The position numbers and the translations under genes are program-made. From Planctomycetota bacterium (GTDB taxonomy: Bacteria; Planctomycetota; Phycisphaerae; Sedimentisphaerales; SG8-4), in NCBI GenBank assembly GCA_030607345.1, contig JAUWKC010000122.1, forward strand, positions 1 through 5,874: a stretch of 5,874 bases of DNA. The letters are read 5' to 3'. The notes under the pieces are model-generated. The model saw nothing but the letters and a program-made list of their open reading frames with translations. It made no database searches and was not told where the DNA came from. Below are positions 1-4,273 of this stretch, piece after piece (the stretch's first letter is position 1; each line of letters opens with the position of its first letter).

Positions 1-533
1 AACACAAGTTCCACGCTGCGGATGTTTTCTGCAATCGGCCGCCAGTTTTTTTTCGGGGTTGTATTTTCGCAGGCGCCGACGAATCCTGCCTGGTCGGCAT
101 ATATAATTCCAGTGGTCCTGTCAAACTTGTAAGTGACGTCGAAGAGTCCCTGCCTGCCGTCAGGTTCGGCGAAAGTAGCGGTCGTGGTTACCAGATGCAA
201 GAACTCATCAGCCGGGCCGTCCGTGCCGCCGGTGAAATAGTCTGGCGTCTGCTGTGAAAGCAAGATTGACTTCTCTGTCGCAGCCGGCGCGGAGTCCTTA
301 GCTGCCGTTGAGTCGGGTCGGGTCGGGGCCCAGCACGTGCGCACCTGGCGTGCTATTTGCCTGAGCGCTGTCTGTGCCTGTGTGGACGCAGCCATCCTGC
401 TGCTGCAGGCCCTGGCTGACTTTGCCGTGGCAAAATAGCTGCCGTATACCATCGACATGATGGTTACTATTAACGCCACAGCCACAAGCAGCTCGACCAG
501 CGTAAAACCTTTTTTGATGCGGTTATCTCTCAT
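1..533 (-). CDS. gspJ: Minor pseudopilin, GspJ-like (3' end cut by window edge)
   Basis: The frame opens at the ATG at 533 and stays open to the left edge, giving 177 visible residues; the C-terminus is outside. The start overlaps the gspI stop by 4 nt (ATGA), so translation is probably coupled; no good Shine-Dalgarno stands upstream. The leader MRDNRIKKG is followed by FTLVELLVAVALIVTIMSMV, a textbook prepilin cleavage site (G9|F10) with Glu at +5 (residue 14). After the helix, TQAQTALRQIARQVRTCW (51-68) matches the 'L.R.L.R.LR' region of GspJ. Then FLHLVTTTATFAE, GLFDVTYKFDRTTGIIYA (about 129-146) and WRPIAENIRSVELV resemble the GspJ pattern of a V.Y.l strand, an 'L.R' strand and a late 'ni..l.f' strand. 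Residues about 69-98 are rich in Pro, Ala, Thr and Ser and look like a disordered loop. A PilW-type or other minor prepilin remains possible because the C-terminus cannot be seen. Confidence 0.78.
   Translation of the reverse strand, partial: MRDNRIKKGFTLVELLVAVALIVTIMSMVYGSYFATAKSARACSSRMAASTQAQTALRQIARQVRTCWAPTRPDSTAAKDSAPAATEKSILLSQQTPDYFTGGTDGPADEFLHLVTTTATFAEPDGRQGLFDVTYKFDRTTGIIYADQAGFVGACENTTPKKNWRPIAENIRSVELV
312..326. repeat. Three tandem copies of GTCGG inside gspJ
   Basis: On the plus strand GTCGG occurs three times in direct succession, followed by two more G. It lies in the part of gspJ that encodes APTRPD (residues 69-74). The unit length of 5 is not a multiple of three, so gain or loss of a copy would shift the frame. 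With three copies, chance is a fair explanation. Confidence 0.4.
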
Positions 534-931
534 TTCAGCTTTCTGTCCGCGGCGTAAGTTGACATTTGAACGTGTTTACGGCCGGCGCCCCGTTTCCAAC
601 CGACGTCGACCGACACCTCTCGCAGCCCTGCAATAGGTACGTTTTCGGGTCCGACCTGGTGTAAGTCTGCAACTTTGGTGCGCCACTGCAGGGGCACATT
701 GTTTCTTTCGACCGTGCCCGACTCGCTGCCGAGCTGCGGATAACCGAGGGCCAGTGTCTCTGCGATTTTCTCCTGCGCCAACAATACGGCCTGGGAGCTT
801 GCCTCGGCTGTCTGTACCGTCCTTATGCTGATAAGATGCAGCCTGAGAAGCGTCAGCATAGAGATTGAGACAATAGCAAGGGCCAATACTACCTCCACGA
901 AAGTAAATGCTTGTTCGTGTGTCCTCTTCAT
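530..931 (-). CDS. gspI: Minor pseudopilin, GspI-like
   Basis: Probable minor pseudopilin of the pseudopilus tip, which in studied systems forms a complex with GspJ and GspK. It has 133 residues, the usual size for GspI. The short basic leader MKRTHEQA is followed by FTFVEVVLALAIVSISMLTL: a type IV prepilin-like N-terminus with Glu at +5 (residue 13) and a hydrophobic helix. The predicted -1 residue is Ala8 instead of the nearly invariant Gly. After the helix, AEASSQAVLLAQEKIAETLA matches the GspI pattern of an Ala-rich stretch leading to 'LAxxKxxE'. The later VPLQWRTKV and GLREVSVDVGW followed by a final strand (HVQMSTYAADRK) fit the small GspI beta-sheet domain. Position between gspG and a GspJ-like gene supports the call. 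It starts 35 nt after gspG, and its TGA stop overlaps the next ATG (ATGA). GspH is the alternative, less likely from the C-terminal pattern. Confidence 0.82.
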   Translation of the reverse strand: MKRTHEQAFTFVEVVLALAIVSISMLTLLRLHLISIRTVQTAEASSQAVLLAQEKIAETLALGYPQLGSESGTVERNNVPLQWRTKVADLHQVGPENVPIAGLREVSVDVGWKRGAGRKHVQMSTYAADRKLK

Positions 932-966
932 CGCGGCATATCCGTTTTTGCGGTTGCTTTTGCTTG
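932..966 (-). other. gspG-gspI spacer, where gspH would usually be
   Basis: A 35-nt A-rich spacer separates the gspG stop from the next pseudopilin. GGAT lies 8 nt before the ATG at 931 and is at best a weak ribosome site. In the classical gene order gspH stands between gspG and gspI. Only 35 nt are present here, so neither a gene nor a sizeable remnant can be hidden in it. No terminator hairpin was seen. Confidence 0.6.
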
Positions 967-1440
967 TTAATCCTCGATGTTCCAGTTTTCGATGTCGGCG
1001 TTGTCGGCTGTTCCGCCGTTCTCACCATCTTTGCCGTAGGATTCCAGGTCGTAGTTCTTGCTGTTCAAGCCCGGCGAAATATAGACGTACCTGTTGGCCC
1101 AGGGGTCCTTTGGCATCTTGTCAAGATAGGCTTCGCTGTCATAGCCCTTTATACCGGGGTCGGAGACAAGCGATTCGAGGCCCTCAGAGGTAGTGGGGAA
1201 CCGGCCGGTGTCGGTTTTGAACAAGGCCAGGGCCGATTCAATGCTGCGGATATCAATTTTAGCCTTCATTCGGCGGGCCTGCTCCGGCCTGTTCAATATC
1301 TTCGGCATAACTATCGTTGCGAGCAGCCCCAGAATCACGACTACTATCATAAGCTCAATCAGGGTAAAGCCCGGTCTGGCTGAGGACCTGCGGGCTATAG
1401 TAGGCATATTTGAGAGTTCCTGCGTGGTTCTTGTAATCAT
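967..1440 (-). CDS. gspG: Type II secretion system major pseudopilin GspG
   Basis: Main subunit of the periplasmic pseudopilus, made as a prepilin, then cleaved and N-methylated by a prepilin peptidase. From the ATG at 1440 it has 157 residues. The leader is basic (RRSSARPG) and is followed by the cleavage site G|FTLIELMIVVVILGLLATIV, with the conserved Glu at +5 of the mature protein and a hydrophobic helix of about 20 residues. The helix continues into ILNRPEQARRMKAKIDIRSI, as in GspG. The C-terminal half has the GspG-specific pattern GRFPTTSEGLESLV, then MPKDPWANRYVYISPG, then YDLESYGKDGENGGTADNAD and IENW. This is the acidic Gly-rich loop that binds calcium in studied GspG proteins. DPWG is DPWA here. 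Three starts are possible: 1452 (TAATG sharing one base with the gspF stop), 1440 (best ribosome site) and 1407. They give leaders of 28, 24 and 13 residues and the same mature protein. Confidence 0.95.
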   Translation of the reverse strand: MITRTTQELSNMPTIARRSSARPGFTLIELMIVVVILGLLATIVMPKILNRPEQARRMKAKIDIRSIESALALFKTDTGRFPTTSEGLESLVSDPGIKGYDSEAYLDKMPKDPWANRYVYISPGLNSKNYDLESYGKDGENGGTADNADIENWNIED

Positions 1441-1446
1441 AACAAA

Positions 1447-1450
1447 CTCC
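1447..1450 (-). promoter_or_regulatory. Probable ribosome binding site for gspG
   Basis: GGAG on the minus strand lies 6 nt before the ATG at 1440, an ideal spacing. It overlaps the upstream ATG at 1452, whose own upstream sequence has no Shine-Dalgarno match. This is the main reason for preferring 1440 as the gspG start. A third ATG at 1407 has AGGA (1418-1421) 10 nt upstream and cannot be excluded. Confidence 0.55.
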
Positions 1451-1451
1451 A

Positions 1452-2621
1452 TTAAAGCATCTGGTTTATTTCGAATATCGGCATCAGAATTGCCAGCACA
1501 ATGAAGCCGACCACAATTCCCATAACAAGCAGCACTACCGGCTCGACCAACGAAGTGAGAACCCTGGCAGTGTTCTCTACCTCGCGGTCGTACATATCGG
1601 CGAGGTTTTCGAGGGCCTGCTCCATATTCGCGCCGGCCTGTGCCGTGGCTGTTATGTGAAAAACGATGGGCGGAAACAATCCGGTCCTTCTTATTGCGTT
1701 TGCGATATTGTCTCCCCTGCCGACCGCTTCCTTTACGGAATCAAGCGCTTTTGCGATTATGCTGTTTCGGACGACCCCTTTGACAATCTCCAGGCTGCTT
1801 AGTATAGGAATGCCGCTGGTCAGAAGTATCGCGAGCGTCCTGGTCAGCCGCGCTATTTCCAGCTTGAGGAAGAGCTTGCCGAACAATGGCAGGGCAAGCT
1901 TGAAGCGGTCCACCAATACTTTGCCCTGGTCTGTTCTGCAGGCCGCCGCGACAGCGAAAAAACCCGCAAAGGCTGCGATGGTGATAACAACGAAGTAGTG
2001 TCTCACGAAGCTGCTGGTTGCCATGAGAAATCTTGTGGGCCAGGGAAGGGTCCGGTCCATCTCAAGAAAAATCTGCGTAATGCCGGGCACTACGTAAGAC
2101 AACAGAAACACTACGACACCTGCGGCAACTGCGGTCATCATCAAAGGATAAGCGACGGCGGTTTTGACTTTGCCCGCCAGGTCAACGCGCTTCTCGAGCA
2201 TCTGTGCCGTGTTGAGGAGAACATCTTCCAGAGTTCCGCTGGCTTCACCGGCGGCGACCATATTCACGAAGAGCGGCGAGAAAACGTTCGGGTATCCGGC
2301 AAGTGCGTCCGAGAGTGCGCTGCCCTCGTTGACGTCATCACGAATTTCCCTGATTATGCCGGCAAGGCCTTCATTCTTAGGGCGCAAGCGTGTTCCGGAC
2401 GTCACGTGCAGTTGTTCAGTCATCGCCGACAAAGCTGGAACGACGGGCATGCCGGCCCGCAGCAGCGTGGCCAACTGGCGCGTAACGGCGCAGAGGTCGG
2501 CCGTCCTGACCCTGCTGCAAATGTCGGGCTTTAGCTTTGCAGCGGAGGACCTACTGCCGGCGGTCGCCCGGCGTGTTTGGGCCGACTTGTCGTTTAGCAA
2601 TTTGTATTCAGTCGTTGGCAT
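1452..2621 (-). CDS. gspF: Type II secretion system inner-membrane platform protein GspF
   Basis: Polytopic inner-membrane protein that connects the GspE ATPase to the growing pseudopilus. From the ATG at 2621 it is 389 residues, slightly shorter than the usual roughly 400. The start MPTTEYKLLND resembles the family opening (MPxFxYxALD), which supports it; the next in-frame upstream ATG lies at 2720 inside gspE. Two T2SF repeats are visible. The first spans about 45-166 (TRQLATLLRAGMPV, then MVAAGEASGTLEDVL at 121-135, then VAYPLMM). The second spans about 255-380 (RLTRTLAILLTSGIPI, then LENLADMYDREVE). Predicted membrane segments are at about 160-180, 207-227 and 362-382. The ending EPVVLLVMGIVVGFIVLAIL with MPIFEINQML is the classic GspF C-terminus. 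Oddities are an N-terminal cytoplasmic region shorter by roughly 25 residues and the second GE motif replaced by TAQAGANMEQAL. It sits 7 nt after gspE, and its stop overlaps a possible gspG ATG. A type IV pilus PilC is the alternative, disfavoured by the neighbours. Confidence 0.95.
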   Translation of the reverse strand: MPTTEYKLLNDKSAQTRRATAGSRSSAAKLKPDICSRVRTADLCAVTRQLATLLRAGMPVVPALSAMTEQLHVTSGTRLRPKNEGLAGIIREIRDDVNEGSALSDALAGYPNVFSPLFVNMVAAGEASGTLEDVLLNTAQMLEKRVDLAGKVKTAVAYPLMMTAVAAGVVVFLLSYVVPGITQIFLEMDRTLPWPTRFLMATSSFVRHYFVVITIAAFAGFFAVAAACRTDQGKVLVDRFKLALPLFGKLFLKLEIARLTRTLAILLTSGIPILSSLEIVKGVVRNSIIAKALDSVKEAVGRGDNIANAIRRTGLFPPIVFHITATAQAGANMEQALENLADMYDREVENTARVLTSLVEPVVLLVMGIVVGFIVLAILMPIFEINQML

Positions 2622-2628
2622 ACGCGAT

Positions 2629-4233
2629 TTATCCTGTATTTGTCTGCACGCTGTCCTGTGTAACCCTGTAAACTTCCTCGAGAGTGGTCTGACCTGCCAG
2701 GGCCTTTTGCAGCCCGTCATCTCTCAGCGTCGTCATACCCTTTTTAATCACAGTTTCTTTAATGATATGCGAACCGCATTGCCGGCTTATCAGCTCCCTG
2801 ATATCATCATCGACGACCAGCAGCTCGAAGATTCCTGTTCTTCCGAGGTAGCCGGTTTCGATGCAGCTTTTGCAGCCTCGGCCTTTATAGAAGCATCCGG
2901 TGGTCTGCGGCGTTTTCAAAGTCGCAATCATCTTTTGGCTGGGCTCGTATGGAGTTTTACAGTCCGGGCAGATGACCCGCAGCAGCCGCTGCGCCATTAC
3001 CGCGACGACGGAAGAGGAAATGAGGTATGGCTCGATACCCATATCAATCAGTCGGGTTACTGCCGAGGCCGAGTCGTTGGTGTGCAAAGTGCTCAGCACG
3101 AGGTGGCCCGTGAGAGAGGCCTGGATGGCAATCTGGGCCGTTTCAATATCCCGGATTTCACCAACCATAATCACATCCGGGTCCTGCCTGAGAATATGTC
3201 GGAGGCAGTTGGCGAACGTAAGGTTTATCTTGGGCTTTATCTGCATCTGTCCGACACCGGGCAGTTGGTATTCGATGGGGTCTTCTACGGTGAGGATATT
3301 TCGCTCTTCACAGTTAAGTTCATTGATAGCGGCGTAAAGCGTGGTCGTCTTACCGCTGCCGGTGGGTCCTGTCAGGAGGACTATTCCGTGTGACAGTCCG
3401 ATGAGATTTCTGAATTTTCTCAGCGTGTCCGTGCTGAACCCTGTCTGGTCGAGACCGAGCTTGCCGCTGCCCTTATCGAGCAGCCTTAATACGACCCTCT
3501 CACCGCCCGAGGTCGGAATGACCGAGACGCGAATGTCAACAAAGTTGCGGCCTATTTTTACCCGGCTTTGGCCATCCTGCGGCAGTCTTCGTTCGGCGAT
3601 ATTGAGATTTGCCATTATTTTCAGGCGTGACACGAGTGCCGTAATTTGGTGTTTGGGCAGAGTGAGCACATCGTGCAGTACGCCGTCGACCCGGAAGCGT
3701 ATTCGCGCCTCAGTTTCATACGGTTCGATGTGAATGTCACTTGCCCTGCTGTGCACGGCCTGGAAAAAAATCTTATTGGTCAGTTTTATCACCGGCGCCT
3801 TGCCGGCGATGTTCAGGAGGTCCTCTGCGTGAACTGCCGGAGAAGTGCCGACGACATCAGTTGCATTGGCGGGTGAGTCGGCCGTTTCGGGGTCCCGGCT
3901 ATTGCCGACAGTGGCGCTGTGGTAATAACATCGGCTTATTGCCTGGTCAATTTCGGAGGCCGGGCAGACGACTCTCGCACAGGGCTGACCGGGCTGCCAG
4001 AGGCCTTTTAATGCATCGGGGCTCTCGGCCAGTACACTCAAAATGGCGTCGTATGCCTCGATGTTGAGCGGCTCGGCAAGTGCTATCGCCAGTTGGCCGT
4101 CCTGCAGAACGATAGGTATCGCGCCCTGCTTTTTGAGGAACTCAAGGGGCAGTTTCGTCACAATGTCCGGATTCAACTGCTCGGGCGATATCCTGTCCAG
4201 GTATTGATTCGCTGTTTTTTCCTGCAGTTCCAT
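2629..4233 (-). CDS. gspE: Type II secretion system ATPase GspE
   Basis: Cytoplasmic hexameric ATPase that powers pseudopilus assembly. The 534 residues are close to the family's usual length. An N-terminal T2SSE-N-like domain covers about 18-100. A low-complexity, probably flexible linker follows at about 104-138. The catalytic core has APVIKLTNKIFFQAV and ASDIHIEPYE (146-173), FRVDGVL (180-186), LNIAERRLPQDGQ (210-222), GERVVLRLLDK (244-254), Walker A GPTGSGKTT (289-297), the Asp box VEDPIEY (316-322), Walker B VIMVGEIRD (354-362) and the His box STLHTND (381-387). The zinc-binding tetracysteine module is complete: CPDC at 422-425 and CKSC at 454-457, followed by TGYLGRTGIFELL. This module and the secretin neighbour favour GspE over the retraction ATPase PilT; PilB is the nearest alternative. 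The start was chosen because the ATG at 4233 gives the expected N-terminus with no overlap with gspD. It ends 7 nt before gspF. All catalytic motifs are intact, so the enzyme should be active. Confidence 0.97.
   Translation of the reverse strand: MELQEKTANQYLDRISPEQLNPDIVTKLPLEFLKKQGAIPIVLQDGQLAIALAEPLNIEAYDAILSVLAESPDALKGLWQPGQPCARVVCPASEIDQAISRCYYHSATVGNSRDPETADSPANATDVVGTSPAVHAEDLLNIAGKAPVIKLTNKIFFQAVHSRASDIHIEPYETEARIRFRVDGVLHDVLTLPKHQITALVSRLKIMANLNIAERRLPQDGQSRVKIGRNFVDIRVSVIPTSGGERVVLRLLDKGSGKLGLDQTGFSTDTLRKFRNLIGLSHGIVLLTGPTGSGKTTTLYAAINELNCEERNILTVEDPIEYQLPGVGQMQIKPKINLTFANCLRHILRQDPDVIMVGEIRDIETAQIAIQASLTGHLVLSTLHTNDSASAVTRLIDMGIEPYLISSSVVAVMAQRLLRVICPDCKTPYEPSQKMIATLKTPQTTGCFYKGRGCKSCIETGYLGRTGIFELLVVDDDIRELISRQCGSHIIKETVIKKGMTTLRDDGLQKALAGQTTLEEVYRVTQDSVQTNTG
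2632..2635 (-). promoter_or_regulatory. Probable ribosome binding site for gspF
   Basis: AGGA on the minus strand lies inside the last codons of gspE, 10 nt before the gspF ATG at 2621. It supports that start over the upstream in-frame ATG at 2720, which would overlap gspE by about 90 nt. The spacing is slightly long, so coupling to gspE termination probably contributes. Confidence 0.5.
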
Positions 4234-4273
4234 ATTCGCCGCTCGCCTGCATAGGGCAACAATTCTTCAAGAC
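4234..4273 (-). other. gspD-gspE intergenic spacer
   Basis: This 40-nt spacer is the longest non-coding stretch in the window. It has no convincing hairpin or T-tract terminator and no clear promoter, which fits one transcript running from gspD into gspE. No canonical AGGAGG stands before the gspE ATG; the nearest purine-rich stretch is GGCGAGCGGCGAAT immediately upstream. A second ATG at 4251 lies in another frame and is unlikely to be used. Confidence 0.6.

Noticed and set aside
576..1028. Minus-strand frame of 150 codons overlapping gspI and the end of gspG
   Set aside because: The product is rich in Arg, Gln and Thr with no hydrophobic prepilin helix. The other frame carries a clear pseudopilin in the same place.
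907..1383. Plus-strand frame of 158 codons opposite gspG, with hydrophobic stretches near its start
   Set aside because: The hydrophobic part is the complement of the spacer and gspG codons; there is no ribosome site and gspG is unambiguous.
2622..2720. Upstream ATG at 2720 as the gspF start
   Set aside because: It would overlap the conserved C-terminus of gspE by about 90 nt and add 33 residues (TGCKRPWQVRP...) unlike any GspF. The ATG at 2621 gives a family-like start.
2164..3393. Plus-strand open frame of 409 codons opposite gspE and gspF
   Set aside because: It lies antisense to two strongly recognised genes, spans their junction, and its translation resembles no family and shows no domain pattern. 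It is best explained by the codon bias of the minus-strand genes.
2629..4233. Type IV pilus assembly ATPase PilB, or a c-di-GMP-binding MshE-type N-terminus
   Set aside because: The neighbouring secretin with N1-N3 domains and the GspG-specific calcium loop point to T2SS. No RLGxxLV-type MshEN motif was seen in the N-terminal domain.
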